Positions 37,336-47,171 are shown, numbered from the stretch's first letter. The stretch: DNA of 64,000 bases from VRUE01 sp963703175 (GCA_963703175.1 OY969794.1:1860001-1924000), one strand, 5' to 3'. Notes: generated by a model from the sequence alone, not told the origin. Numbers and translations: made by a program.

Positions 37336-38025
37336 TTACAGCGAGGCGAGCAGGAGCTCGCTCAGCTCTGGCTCGAGATCGTGCAGCCGCTCGGGGTTTC
37401 CCTCCGCCGCGCGGGTCGAGACGAGGGCGAGGGCGGCGCCGACCAGACGTCGCTCCAGCCCGGGCAGCGGCGTCGCCCCATCGGGGTCGACCAGCACCGT
37501 GCGAAGCATCGCGCCGAGGCGCTCGACGAGGTCTCGCCGGGCCGCCATGAGGGCGGCGATCTGCGGCGGCACCTCAGCGCTGAGCAGGCGGGCGACGTCC
37601 GGCTCGGCTGCGAAAAAGCCGAGAGCGGCTGAGATGCCGGCTCGTCCCCGACCTCGCCGGTCCGCCTCGGCGATCGGCCCACGCTCCTCGACAAGCGCCG
37701 CGCAGGCGCCCTTGATCTCCTGGCAGAGGTGGCTGGCCTCGGTCTCATAGGCCGCCAGCAGGCAGGCCCAGAGGTCCTCGAAGTGCTGGTAGAAGGTGCG
37801 GCTGGAGACCCCGGCCAGCTCGGTCACGCGGGCCGCGGTGAGGCGACCGTAGCCCTGCTCGGCGAGGGCAACGGCCGCCGCCTCGAGCAATCGCTGGCGC
37901 TGGTGGGCGCGGACCAGATCGGCCGGTATTCCGTGGCGGCCGGGGGGGAGGCGCAGGGCGGGCATGGCCTCGGCCTCGGCGGGCTCGGCAAGGGCGGTGC
38001 CGGCGATCAACCGCAGCTCGGTCAT
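37336..38025 (-). CDS. TetR-family regulator 1
   Basis: Regulator of 229 aa. The HTH reads RQRLLEAAAVALAEQGYGRLTAARVTELAGVSSRTFYQHFEDLWACLLAAYE at about residues 42-93. A 40-residue leader precedes it, containing LPPGRHGIPADLVRAHQRQRLL; a very similar leader (LPPGRHGLPRAFVAENQRERLL) begins TetR 4, so the two are paralogues. The start overlaps the end of TetR 2 by four bases. No effector gene is directly attached. Confidence 0.9.
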   Translation of the reverse strand: MTELRLIAGTALAEPAEAEAMPALRLPPGRHGIPADLVRAHQRQRLLEAAAVALAEQGYGRLTAARVTELAGVSSRTFYQHFEDLWACLLAAYETEASHLCQEIKGACAALVEERGPIAEADRRGRGRAGISAALGFFAAEPDVARLLSAEVPPQIAALMAARRDLVERLGAMLRTVLVDPDGATPLPGLERRLVGAALALVSTRAAEGNPERLHDLEPELSELLLASL

Positions 38026-38723
38026 TTCTCTGCCCCCGTCAGCCGCGCTCGCTCGCGCTCCAGCAGGACGCTGGCTCGTTCGAAGGCGCCCTCGGCCTCC
38101 TCCTTGCCGAAGTAGGAGCCGGCGGCGAAGTGCATCAGCTCGGGCAGGGCGTCCCAGGCGCGGCTCGGGTCGCCGGCGCTCAGCGCCTCGGCGACGTAGG
38201 ACTCGATTCCGCCGACGACGAAGACGCCGGTCGCGTCGGGGGGCGCGTCCGCCGGGTCGATCTCGGCGCGAGCGCTGTCGATCGCCGCGGCGAGGCGCTC
38301 GATCACGGCGTCGTGGCGGGCAAGTGCCGGCTCACCGGCGATCTGCACCTCGACGAAGAGCGCCCGGGCGATCGCGGGTCGCGCGGTGACGAACTGGAAC
38401 AGCCGCACGACCGCCTCGCGGACGCCGGCCTCCCAGCCCGGGGTTGTCGCCGCTGCTTCGAGCAGGCTGACGCAGAGCCGCTCGATCCAGACCGCGTAGG
38501 CCTGGGCGAAGCAGTCCTCTTTGCTCTCGAAGCACTGGTAGAACTGCGCCCGGTGTCCGCCGCTGTGCTCGAGGATGGCCCGTACCGAGGTCTCACGGAA
38601 GCCGAGCTCGCCGCAGGCCGCCAGCACGCCTTCCATCGCCCCCTCGCGAACGTCGTCCTCGGGTGCCCCCTTCGCTCCCAGCGAAACCGCCTGGTTGATC
38701 GCAGCTGAGGCTTCCGCTGACAT
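38022..38723 (-). CDS. TetR-family regulator 2
   Basis: Regulator of 233 aa with the HTH in EGVLAACGELGFRETSVRAILEHSGGHRAQFYQCFESKEDCFAQAY (about residues 30-76). The recognition helix (GGHRAQFYQCFESKE) departs from the usual TFY form. It is the first gene of the minus-strand pair and is divergent from TetR 3 across a 68-base AT-rich spacer that carries the motif shared with the giant-protein promoter. Confidence 0.88.
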   Translation of the reverse strand: MSAEASAAINQAVSLGAKGAPEDDVREGAMEGVLAACGELGFRETSVRAILEHSGGHRAQFYQCFESKEDCFAQAYAVWIERLCVSLLEAAATTPGWEAGVREAVVRLFQFVTARPAIARALFVEVQIAGEPALARHDAVIERLAAAIDSARAEIDPADAPPDATGVFVVGGIESYVAEALSAGDPSRAWDALPELMHFAAGSYFGKEEAEGAFERASVLLERERARLTGAEK

Positions 38724-38732
38724 AGGCTCTAT

Positions 38733-38771
38733 AAAAACTACTCCTTTTTTGCCAGATATGAAATCTTTCTC
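38733..38771. promoter_or_regulatory. shared promoter/operator motif, copy 1 (between TetR 2 and TetR 3)
   Basis: AAAAACTACTCCTT (38733-38746) and GAAATCTTTCTC (38760-38771) are repeated almost exactly, with similar spacing, at 40198-40237 before the giant secreted protein. Both patches are much more AT-rich than the surroundings. A binding site for one or more of the four TetR proteins is the simplest reading. Confidence 0.5.
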
Positions 38772-38791
38772 AAGTCGGCTACCCTCGACTC

Positions 38792-39481
38792 ATGCAGTAC
38801 CTCTCGCAAAGACTGGCCTCCAAGCCGTCTCCGAGGCGGGGGGGAGGCCCGCCCCCTGGCGCCCTGCCGGCCCCGCAGCGTGAGCGAATCCTCGACGCGG
38901 CTGAGCGGCTGATCGCCGAGCGCGGCTGCGCCGGGACCTCGATCGAAGCGATCGTCAAGGCGGCCGGCGTCTCCTCGGTCACCTTCTATGAGTTCTTCGA
39001 GGACAAGGAAGAGTGCTTCGTCGTCGCCTTCGATCGCACGCTCGATCTCGGGGCGGGCGCGCTCGCGCTGGCGGCGACCGGCGACCCGGCGACCGGCGGG
39101 CTCTCCTGGCCCGAGCAGATCGCCACCGGCTTGCGCACCCTGACAGGGCTGATCCAGGCCGAGCCGGCACCGGCGCGGCTCTGCCTGGTCGAGGCGCAGA
39201 CCGGGGGGCCGCGGCTGAGCGCTCGTTTCGAGGCAGCGCTCGACCGCGTCGCGGCGAAGCTGCGCGAGGGCCGAGCTCTCGACACCGCCCCGGCAGACCT
39301 ACCTGCCACCCACGAGGAGGCAACCGCCGGGGCGCTGGCGTGGCTGCTGCGCGAGCGCCTCGAGACAGGCGACGGGGAGCGTTTGGAAGCGCTCTACCCC
39401 GAACTTATCGACATCGCCCTCGCCCCTTACCTGGAGGGGGGCGGGCGGTCTGCCGCCGCGGTTTCGCAGGGCGATGGCTGA
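38792..39481 (+). CDS. TetR-family regulator 3
   Basis: Regulator of 229 aa with the HTH RERILDAAERLIAERGCAGTSIEAIVKAAGVSSVTFYEFFEDKEECFVVAFD at about residues 30-80. The N-terminal 28 residues are Pro/Gly-rich. It ends eight bases inside TetR 4, so the plus-strand pair is coupled. The C-terminal ligand domain has IDIALAPYLEG, a tail shared with TetR 4 (VELALAPYLGR), again showing duplication. Confidence 0.9.
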   Translation: MQYLSQRLASKPSPRRGGGPPPGALPAPQRERILDAAERLIAERGCAGTSIEAIVKAAGVSSVTFYEFFEDKEECFVVAFDRTLDLGAGALALAATGDPATGGLSWPEQIATGLRTLTGLIQAEPAPARLCLVEAQTGGPRLSARFEAALDRVAAKLREGRALDTAPADLPATHEEATAGALAWLLRERLETGDGERLEALYPELIDIALAPYLEGGGRSAAAVSQGDG

Positions 39482-40142
39482 CGGTGGCGCACAGGCGGCC
39501 GTAACGCCGGCAGGCGGCGAGCGGCTGCCACCCGGCCGGCATGGGCTGCCGCGCGCCTTCGTCGCCGAGAACCAGCGCGAGCGGCTGCTCAACGGCGTCG
39601 TCGAAGCGGTCGCCGAGCGCGGCTACAACGCGACCACGATCGGGCACATCACCGCTGCGGCGGGGATCTCCCGCCGCACCTTCTACGAGTACTTCGAGGG
39701 CAAGGAGGACTGCTTCCTCGCGGCCTACGAGATGATCGAGGCCCACGTCCTCGACTCGATGCTGGCGGCGCCGGGAGCGGGGGAGCCCTGGCCCGAGCGG
39801 GTGCGAGTGCGCCTCGCCGCGTTGCTTGACGTCCTCGCTCGCGACAGAGCGGTCTCGCGCTGCTTCCTGATCGAGCCCCTGGCCGCGGGCGGAGACGTGG
39901 CCGCCTGCTACCGCGAGGCGATGCAGCTCCTCGCCGCAGCCCTGCGCCCCGAGCCGCCACCCTCCGAGCTCGACATGGAAGTCCGCGACCAGGCCCTGAT
40001 CGGCGGCATAGCGACTCTGATCGTGCGCCGCCTCAGCGCCGGCACGTCCCTCGAGGCGCTGCTGCCGGACCTGGTTGAGCTGGCGTTGGCGCCCTATCTG
40101 GGCCGCGACGAGGCCAAGCAGCAAGCTGCCGCGGCCGCTTAG
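39474..40142 (+). CDS. TetR-family regulator 4
   Basis: Regulator of 222 aa. HTH at about residues 36-88: RERLLNGVVEAVAERGYNATTIGHITAAAGISRRTFYEYFEGKEDCFLAAYE. It overlaps TetR 3 and is followed, after a 214-base spacer, by the giant secreted protein operon on the same strand. Four TetR genes arranged as two coupled pairs diverging from one spacer is unusual and points to repeated local duplication. Confidence 0.9.
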   Translation: MADGGAQAAVTPAGGERLPPGRHGLPRAFVAENQRERLLNGVVEAVAERGYNATTIGHITAAAGISRRTFYEYFEGKEDCFLAAYEMIEAHVLDSMLAAPGAGEPWPERVRVRLAALLDVLARDRAVSRCFLIEPLAAGGDVAACYREAMQLLAAALRPEPPPSELDMEVRDQALIGGIATLIVRRLSAGTSLEALLPDLVELALAPYLGRDEAKQQAAAAA

Positions 40143-40356
40143 CCGCCTCTCATTTTCCCGCGTTCAGGCTCCTTCGAGAGCCAAATACCTTCATCTCAAA
40201 AACTTCTCCTTGCATTTGTAAACGGAATCTTTTACTCTGTCGTCACGTCGTCCTCAGGGAGAGGGCGGGGGAAGCACGAACAGGGAAATCGAGCCCGACG
40301 GGAGCCGCAATGGGAAGCGGCCGGCAGAGGGGCTCAAGGGACAAGGAGAGAGCTAC
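40143..40356 (+). promoter_or_regulatory. leader/promoter region of the giant-protein operon, with shared motif copy 2
   Basis: The largest spacer in the window (214 bases). An AT-rich patch at 40198-40237 carries AAAAACTTCTCCTT and GGAATCTTTTACTC, matching the motif between TetR 2 and TetR 3. Downstream of it, about 115 GC-rich bases lead to an AAGGAGAGAG ribosome site (near 40340) before GTG 40357. I see no RNA gene or ORF in it. Confidence 0.5.
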
Positions 40357-43300
40357 GTGAGACGCCACGCCAAGGCATCGACCACGGGATCGACCAAGCG
40401 CCAGGCCAAGGGCCTCGGCCGCTTCTTCCGTGGAGCCGGCGCCACCCCTGGGCCTTCGCATGGCGCCGCAGGGAGCAGTGCGCCCGCGCTCAGGCGGCTC
40501 GCCCTGCCACTCGCCGTTCTCGCTGCCCTCGTCTTCGCCGCTTCGGCCGGCGCCACCAAGACCCGCCTCTTCAAAGAAACCTTTGGCTCCGCAGCCCAGC
40601 CGAGCTTCTCCGGGGCCAGGGGGGTCGCGGTGGACCAATCGAGCGGCGATGTGCTCGTCATGGACGCGGGCGGAACCCCCTCGATCAAGCGCTATAACCC
40701 CGATGGAACTGCCGCCAACTTCTCAGGCCTCGGCACCAACGCGATCGACGGCAAAGGCAACGGCGAATGCGCCACGGTGCCCGCCGACTGCGACCAGACG
40801 CCACAAAACGGTCTCGGCTTCGCCTCGGCCAACGAATCGCAGATCGCCGTCGATAACTCAGGCACCGCGACCGATGGCGACATCTACGTCACCCAGAGCT
40901 CGCCGAATGCGATCAACATCTTCTCCTCGCAAGGCAAATACCTGGGCCAGCTGACCGCGGCCGGGGTGACCAACTTCTCCGAAGCCTGCGGGGTCGCCGT
41001 CGATCCGTCAGGCGCCCTCTACGTCGGCGACTACTCCAGCGGGATCCACAAGTTCATCCCCGCGGCCAACCCACCGCTCAACGCCGACAACACCGCCAAC
41101 TTCAGCTCGACGACCAACCCCTGCACCCTGGCCGCCGGCGCAGGCTCGACCGCCGGCTTTCTCTTCGCCGCCCAATACAGCGGGCCGATCTCAAAGCTCG
41201 ACAGCTCGACCGGCGCGCTCCAATACACCGTCTCCTCGGATGCCAACACGACCGTGAGCGTCGATCCGGGCAGCGGCCACGTCTACGCCGCGACGACCGG
41301 CGCCACGGTCAAGGAGTTCGACGCCTCCGGCGCCGCCAGCGTCAGCAGCGTCTCCAGCTTCACGCTCTCAGGCGGCAATGTCCAGGGCGTTGCCGCCCGC
41401 GCCAGCAGCGGCGACGTCTACGTCTCGCGCACGGGCAGCAGTTCCAACCTCGAAGTCTTCGGCCCGCTTGTCGCTCTTCCCACCGTCACCACCGACTCAG
41501 CCTCGGCTGTTGGGCCGACCAGCGCGACGCTCAACGGCACGATCAATCCTGACGGCGTCGAACTGAGCGAATGCAAGTTCGAATACGGCAAAACCACCGG
41601 CTACGGACAGACCGTCGCCTGCGCTCAGTCTCCAGCGACTATCGGCAGCGGCACCTCTGACGTACCGGTCAGTGCCAACCTCAGTGGCCTCGACCTTGGC
41701 GCCGAATACCACTTCCGCCTCGTCGCCAAAAACACGAATGGCACGGTCAATGGAGCCGATGAGGCCTTCAAACTGCAGAGCCCGCCAACGATCGTCGGGC
41801 AGTGGGCAGGCGGGGTCACCTTCACCGAGGCCTCACTCAATGCCCAGATCAACCCAGAAGGCTTCGCCACCACCTACAAATTCGAATGGGGCCCGACCGC
41901 CGCCTACGGCAACAGCAGCACCCAAAGCGGCATCGGCTCAGACAACGCCAACCACACGGTGAGCGCCTTCCTCAGCGCCCTGCAGCCCGCCAGCACCTAC
42001 CACTACCGCGTCATCGCCACCAACTCGATCGGTACCAGCGAAGGGCCAGACCACCTCTTCACTACTTACGCCCACCTGCCTCCGAACACGAGCTGCCCAA
42101 ACCAGGCCTTCCGCATCGGTCCTGCCGCCACCCTGCCCGACTGCCGCGGCTATGAGATGGTCAGCCCACTCGACAAAAACGGCGGCGAGATCCGCACCGC
42201 GCCCAGCCTAGGGCCCGCCGCCAGCACGGCCTTTACCCAGGCCTCGCGAGACGGCGAGAAGATCACCTACTCCTCGCTGTTTTCCTTCGGCGATGAGCCA
42301 GCCGGCCATTACTCCAACCAGTACCTCGCCACTCGTGGGGCAGGTGGCTGGATAACCCATGGGATCAACCCCCCGCAGAGCCTCACCATCTTCGACCCGA
42401 TCTTCGTCCCCTTCATCGAATTCAACACCTACTTCCAGTACTTCAACGAAGACCTCTCAAGCGGTTGGCTTGAGGACTTCAACAAATCGCCGCTCACCTC
42501 CGAAGCCCAAGCCGGATACATGAACCTCTACCGGCGCGACAACACCGACGGCAGCCTGGAAACGCTCACGGTGAACGAACCGCTGACGCCCACCCCCAAC
42601 ACCTTCGGCTACGGGGCGGTGGAAGCCGCCGAAATTCAAGGCGTCTCACGCGACGGCGCCCACACGGTCTTCGCCGCGCGGGCCAAATTCACGCCTGACG
42701 CCTCGGCTGCAGAACCGCGCGGCATCAGCAGGCAGCTCTATGACTTCAGCGGGGGAGAGCTGCGCCTGGTCAGCATCCTGCCCGACGGTACCGCCAGCGC
42801 GGCAGAAAGCAACAGCCTCGGAGTGGGGAACGCCGGGTTTTACCCAGAAGGACAGGCGTCGACCCGCCACAACACCATCTCCGCCGATGGCTCACGGATC
42901 TTTTGGACGGCTGCAGATATCCTCGGCCGAGGGCGGATCTACGTCCGCCTCGACGGCGCGACGACCATTCCCGTCTCCGCCGGCGATGCCAACTGGTGGA
43001 ACGCAAGCACCGACGGCTCCAAGGCACTCTACTCCGAAGGGGAGCTTCCCGTCGGCAAAGCCAGCCTGAAGGAGTTCGACGTCGACAGCGAAACGACGAC
43101 CACGATCACCGACGAAGCCTACGGGGTGGCGGGCGCCAGCGAAGACCTCTCCTATATCTACTTCGCCTCCAATGAAGCACTCGACGCCGGTGCCAGCGCC
43201 GGCGAACCCAACCTCTACCTCTACCACGAAGGCGCGGTCAGCTTCATCGCGACGCTCTCGGCTTCGGATGTCCTTCAGACCAATAATGAAGCCAGCATCG

Positions 43301-44220
43301 TCCATGCCGTACCGGCGCTCCACGCCGCCAGGGTGACGCCCGACGGGCGCCACATCGCCTTTGAGTCGATCCGCAGCCTGAGCGGCTATGACAACACCGA
43401 CGCGCTCAGCGGCGAAGCCGCCATGGAGGCCTATGTCTACGGCGCCGACAGCGATCAGCTGAGCTGCCCCTCGTGCAACCCGAGCGGCGCGCGGCCGGTC
43501 GGGCAACCGCTGCGGAAGGCCCTCACTGTGATCGACCAGCTCGAGGTCTCCGAAAGATGGGCGGCCGCCTGGCTGACCACCGAAGAAGAGAGCTCTTACT
43601 CCTCCCACGTCCTCTCCGATGACGGCAACCGACTCTTCTTTAACGCCTTTGACGCGTTGGTGCCCGAGGACACCAATGGCCGCCAAGACGTCTATGAGTG
43701 GGAGGCGCAGGGCTCAGGCGATTGCCAAAAGCCCGGCGGCTGCCTCAGCCTGATCTCGACCGGGCAAAGCCCGAAGAGCTCTGCCTTCATGGACGCCTCA
43801 CCCAACGGCTCCGATGTCTTCTTTGAAACCGCCGCCAGCATCGACCCCCAAGACCCCGGCGGCATCGACATCTATGACGCCCGCATCGGCGGTGGCTTCC
43901 CCACCCCAAGCCAGCCGACCCCCTGCCTCGGTGATGCTTGTCAGAGCCCACCGGCGGCGCCGAATGACCCGACCCCGGCAAGCGCTGGTTTCAAAGGTGC
44001 CGGGGACCTCAAGCCAAGGCACGATTGCGCAAGTGCGGCCAAGCGCGCCGCCAAGCTCGCCCGCACGGCAAAGCAGCTGCGAAGCGAAGCGGGCAAGGCC
44101 GCCTCCGCTGCTCAGGCAAAGAGCCTGCGCCGCAGCGCAGAGCGCCTTGAGCGAAAGGCAAAGGGCCTTGGCAAGAGCGCTGCGCGCTGTAGGGGCTCTC
44201 ACCGGGGGGCGGGGCGATGA
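40357..44220 (+). CDS. giant secreted NHL/fibronectin-like/TolB-like propeller protein
   Basis: Extracytoplasmic protein of 1287 aa. A long basic leader with a hydrophobic core near residues 45-65 (LALPLAVLAALVFAASAGA) acts as signal. Residues about 75-370 are NHL-type propeller repeats (GVAVDQSSGDVLVMDAGG, GVAVDPSGALYVGDYSSG). Two fibronectin-like modules follow, each with a VTFTEASLNAQINPEG-type start and an AEYHFRLVAKN or STYHYRVIATN end. The segment NTSCPNQAFRIGPAATLPDCRGYEMVSP introduces a second, TolB/WD-like propeller (about 595-1180). The C-terminus is a basic, Ala-rich helix. Surface adhesion or cell-wall role is a guess. GTG follows a good ribosome site. Confidence 0.8.
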   Translation: MRRHAKASTTGSTKRQAKGLGRFFRGAGATPGPSHGAAGSSAPALRRLALPLAVLAALVFAASAGATKTRLFKETFGSAAQPSFSGARGVAVDQSSGDVLVMDAGGTPSIKRYNPDGTAANFSGLGTNAIDGKGNGECATVPADCDQTPQNGLGFASANESQIAVDNSGTATDGDIYVTQSSPNAINIFSSQGKYLGQLTAAGVTNFSEACGVAVDPSGALYVGDYSSGIHKFIPAANPPLNADNTANFSSTTNPCTLAAGAGSTAGFLFAAQYSGPISKLDSSTGALQYTVSSDANTTVSVDPGSGHVYAATTGATVKEFDASGAASVSSVSSFTLSGGNVQGVAARASSGDVYVSRTGSSSNLEVFGPLVALPTVTTDSASAVGPTSATLNGTINPDGVELSECKFEYGKTTGYGQTVACAQSPATIGSGTSDVPVSANLSGLDLGAEYHFRLVAKNTNGTVNGADEAFKLQSPPTIVGQWAGGVTFTEASLNAQINPEGFATTYKFEWGPTAAYGNSSTQSGIGSDNANHTVSAFLSALQPASTYHYRVIATNSIGTSEGPDHLFTTYAHLPPNTSCPNQAFRIGPAATLPDCRGYEMVSPLDKNGGEIRTAPSLGPAASTAFTQASRDGEKITYSSLFSFGDEPAGHYSNQYLATRGAGGWITHGINPPQSLTIFDPIFVPFIEFNTYFQYFNEDLSSGWLEDFNKSPLTSEAQAGYMNLYRRDNTDGSLETLTVNEPLTPTPNTFGYGAVEAAEIQGVSRDGAHTVFAARAKFTPDASAAEPRGISRQLYDFSGGELRLVSILPDGTASAAESNSLGVGNAGFYPEGQASTRHNTISADGSRIFWTAADILGRGRIYVRLDGATTIPVSAGDANWWNASTDGSKALYSEGELPVGKASLKEFDVDSETTTTITDEAYGVAGASEDLSYIYFASNEALDAGASAGEPNLYLYHEGAVSFIATLSASDVLQTNNEASIVHAVPALHAARVTPDGRHIAFESIRSLSGYDNTDALSGEAAMEAYVYGADSDQLSCPSCNPSGARPVGQPLRKALTVIDQLEVSERWAAAWLTTEEESSYSSHVLSDDGNRLFFNAFDALVPEDTNGRQDVYEWEAQGSGDCQKPGGCLSLISTGQSPKSSAFMDASPNGSDVFFETAASIDPQDPGGIDIYDARIGGGFPTPSQPTPCLGDACQSPPAAPNDPTPASAGFKGAGDLKPRHDCASAAKRAAKLARTAKQLRSEAGKAASAAQAKSLRRSAERLERKAKGLGKSAARCRGSHRGAGR

Positions 44221-44276
44221 GGCACGCCGCCAAGCACTCGAGCGCCGCCTCGCCCGCCAACAAGGAGACCGAGAAG

Positions 44277-47171
44277 ATGAATCCCAGCGCCAACCACCGT
44301 TCCCGCAGTGGCCTCGCCATCATGGCTGCAACGGCCGCCCTGCTGATCTGCGCGATCGCCGCCCCAACGGCCTCTGGTGCCTTTGGCCTCAACAACTTCG
44401 ACCTCACCGCCACCAACCAGGACGGGACCCCCGCCACCCAGGCGGGCTCCCATCCCTTCGCGCTTACGACCTCCTTCGGCGTCAACTACACCGAACCGGC
44501 CTTCTTCGAATGGCTCCCCGGCGGCGAGCTCAAGGACTCGATCTTCACCCAGATGGCCGGGCTGACCGGCGACGTCGGCGCGATCCCCTACTGCTCGGTC
44601 ACCGACTTCGCCACGCTTCAAGAAGGCGGTTCGCTCTGCCCCGACAAAACGGCGGTCGGGCTGGTCTCAAACCAGCTCGAGGCGCCCTTCTTGTGGGTGC
44701 AGAACTCCGTCTATAACCTGAAGCCACCGCCAGGCGTGGTGGTGAGGATCGGCTTCAAGGTCTTGCTCGTGCCGGTAGTCGTCGACATCGGCGTCAAGCA
44801 GGACGGCGAGAACAACGTCGAAGCCACCCTGGGCAACACCTCCCAGGTGGCGACCGTCTTTGGCTCGGTGTTGCAGCTCTGGGGCAACCCGGCAGATCCG
44901 GGGCATGACACGCTGCGGGGAGCCTGCGGGGAGGAAAGCCAACGCGAAACCCAAGAATTCCCCGGATTCTTTCTCAATCCATATCTGCCACCGGGAGCGA
45001 CCTGCCCAATCGAAACCGAGGAAAAGCCCTTCCTCACCCTGCCGCGCAGCTGCAGCGGCCCGGCGGCCACCACCTACAAAGCCGACTCCTGGGAAGAACC
45101 GGGCGTCTGGGACGAAGGCAGCTCGCTCACCCACGACAACTCGATCCCGCCGATCCCCCAGGGCTTCACCGGCTGCGGCAAACTGGGTTTTGCGCCGAAG
45201 CTCGATTCGAAGCTCTCAACCGATCAAGCCGAGACCGGCAGCGGGCTTGACTTCAACCTCGACTTCTCTGATGAAGGGCTGAAGAGCAAAGACGGCCTGG
45301 CCAACTCGGAAACCAAGAAAGCCGTCGTCACCTTGCCCGAAGGGGTGACGATCAACCCCTCGATCGGCGAAGGCCTCGGCGTCTGCACGCCAGCGGACCT
45401 CGAACGCGAGACCTTGAACTCCAAACCAGGGGAAGGCTGTCCCAACTCCTCAAAGGTAGGCACCCTGCACGCCGACCTCCCGATCGTCCCAGAAGGCCTC
45501 GATGGCTCGATCTTCTTGGCTACTCAAGATGACCCGGCAACCACCCAACCGGGAGCCGAGAATCCCTTTGACAGCTTGATCGCCTCCTACTTCGTGCTGA
45601 AGAACCCCAACCTGGGCGCGATCGCAAAGCTGCCGGCCCTAATCGAACCCGATCCCAAAAGCGGCAGGCTGGTGGTGACCCTCGACGACATCCCCCAGTA
45701 CCCGCTCGGGCACTTCAACGCCCATCTGCGCGAGGGACAGCGGGCGCCGCTGGTAAGCCCCGCCACCTGTGGCACCTACACCACCGAGGCAAAGCTCTAC
45801 CCTCGCTCAGACCCCACCAACCCGCGCACGGTGAGCTCTGACTTTCAGATCACCCAGGGCAAGAGCGGCGGCGCCTGCCCACCGGGGGGCATCCCTCCAT
45901 TCCACCCGTCCTTCCAAGCCGGAGCGCTCAACAACAACGCTGGCTCCTTTTCTCCCTTCAACATGCGGCTGATCAGAGAAGACGGCGAACAGGACATGAC
46001 CAAGTTCTCCTCGATCTTGCCCCCCGGGGAGCTCGGTTCGCTGGCGGGGGTCTCCAAATGCCCCGACGCAGCGATCGCGGTAGCGAGGTCGAAGACCGGT
46101 AGGCAGGAGCTTGCCTCGCCCTCTTGTCCGCAAAACAGCTTGATCGGCCACACCCTGGCCGGAGCGGGAGTCGGCGGAGCGCTCACCTACGTCGGCGGCC
46201 AGGTCTACTTGGGAGGCCCCTTTCACGGCGATCCACTCAGCGTGATCTCGGTGACCCCAGCGGTGGCCGGTCCCTTTGACGCGGGAACGGTTGTCGTCCA
46301 GCTGGCGCTGAACCTCAACTCAAAAACCGCAGAAGTGGAAGTAGACGGAGCCAACTCTGAACCGATCCCCCACATCCTCAAGGGCATCGTTTTGAAGTTG
46401 AGGGATCTGCGCGTCTATGTGGATCGACCCAACTTCACCTTAAACCCGACCTCATGCGATGAATCAAGCGCCAAAGCAAGGCTCTTCGGTTCCTACCTTG
46501 ACGTCTTCAATCCCGCAGATGATGTGCCAGTAGATCTCTCAACTCGCTACCAGGCTGCAAACTGCCTGAACTTGGGCTTTAAGCCAAAGCTTGCCTTGAA
46601 CCTCAAAGGCGGCACCAAAAGAGGCGGCCACCCTGGACTCGAGGCCCTCTACACGCCTAAAGCGGGCGATGCCAACATCAAAGGCCTCGTAGTTCGCCTA
46701 CCGCGTTCTGCCTTCCTCGACCAGGCCCACATCAAAACGATCTGCACCCGAGTGCAGTTCGCAGCCAAGCAATGCCCAGAGAGATCCCAGTACGGCTACA
46801 TCAAAGCCTGGACCCCCTTGCTCGATACGCCGCTGGAAGGGCCGGTCTACCTGCGCTCCTCTAACCACAAGCTCCCAGACCTCCTCTTTGACCTGCATGG
46901 CCTGGTCGACATCGAGGTCTCGGTCAGAATCGACTCAGCCCATGGAGGGATCAGAGCAACGCTTGAAGACTCACCTGATGCGCCGCTCTCCAAAGTCGTT
47001 TTGCGCATGCAGGGCGCCAAAAAGGGCCTGATCATCAACAGTCGCAATCTCTGCGGCTCGACCAACAAGGCCAACGTGGTCTTCGAAGGACAAAACGGCA
47101 AGCGGTTCAATGCTAACCCGGTGATGCGGCCCGAATGTGGGGGGAAGCGCAAGCACAAGCGAACCCGGTAG
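44277..47171 (+). CDS. large secreted protein of unknown function, partner of the giant protein
   Basis: Exported protein of 964 aa with a signal peptide in RSGLAIMAATAALLICAIAAPTASGA. The body is rich in Gly, Pro and paired Cys (PYCSVTDFATLQEGGSLCP; GVCTPADLERETLNSKPGEGCP; KTICTRVQFAAKQCP), a repeat-like pattern of short Cys-bounded loops joined to beta-rich segments such as KKAVVTLPEGVTINPS. The end is strongly basic (ECGGKRKHKRTR). ATG 44277 has AAGGAG nine bases before it; ATG 44217 overlaps the previous stop (ATGA) and is also possible. Co-expressed with the preceding gene, so they may form one surface structure. I cannot name the fold. Confidence 0.72.
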   Translation: MNPSANHRSRSGLAIMAATAALLICAIAAPTASGAFGLNNFDLTATNQDGTPATQAGSHPFALTTSFGVNYTEPAFFEWLPGGELKDSIFTQMAGLTGDVGAIPYCSVTDFATLQEGGSLCPDKTAVGLVSNQLEAPFLWVQNSVYNLKPPPGVVVRIGFKVLLVPVVVDIGVKQDGENNVEATLGNTSQVATVFGSVLQLWGNPADPGHDTLRGACGEESQRETQEFPGFFLNPYLPPGATCPIETEEKPFLTLPRSCSGPAATTYKADSWEEPGVWDEGSSLTHDNSIPPIPQGFTGCGKLGFAPKLDSKLSTDQAETGSGLDFNLDFSDEGLKSKDGLANSETKKAVVTLPEGVTINPSIGEGLGVCTPADLERETLNSKPGEGCPNSSKVGTLHADLPIVPEGLDGSIFLATQDDPATTQPGAENPFDSLIASYFVLKNPNLGAIAKLPALIEPDPKSGRLVVTLDDIPQYPLGHFNAHLREGQRAPLVSPATCGTYTTEAKLYPRSDPTNPRTVSSDFQITQGKSGGACPPGGIPPFHPSFQAGALNNNAGSFSPFNMRLIREDGEQDMTKFSSILPPGELGSLAGVSKCPDAAIAVARSKTGRQELASPSCPQNSLIGHTLAGAGVGGALTYVGGQVYLGGPFHGDPLSVISVTPAVAGPFDAGTVVVQLALNLNSKTAEVEVDGANSEPIPHILKGIVLKLRDLRVYVDRPNFTLNPTSCDESSAKARLFGSYLDVFNPADDVPVDLSTRYQAANCLNLGFKPKLALNLKGGTKRGGHPGLEALYTPKAGDANIKGLVVRLPRSAFLDQAHIKTICTRVQFAAKQCPERSQYGYIKAWTPLLDTPLEGPVYLRSSNHKLPDLLFDLHGLVDIEVSVRIDSAHGGIRATLEDSPDAPLSKVVLRMQGAKKGLIINSRNLCGSTNKANVVFEGQNGKRFNANPVMRPECGGKRKHKRTR

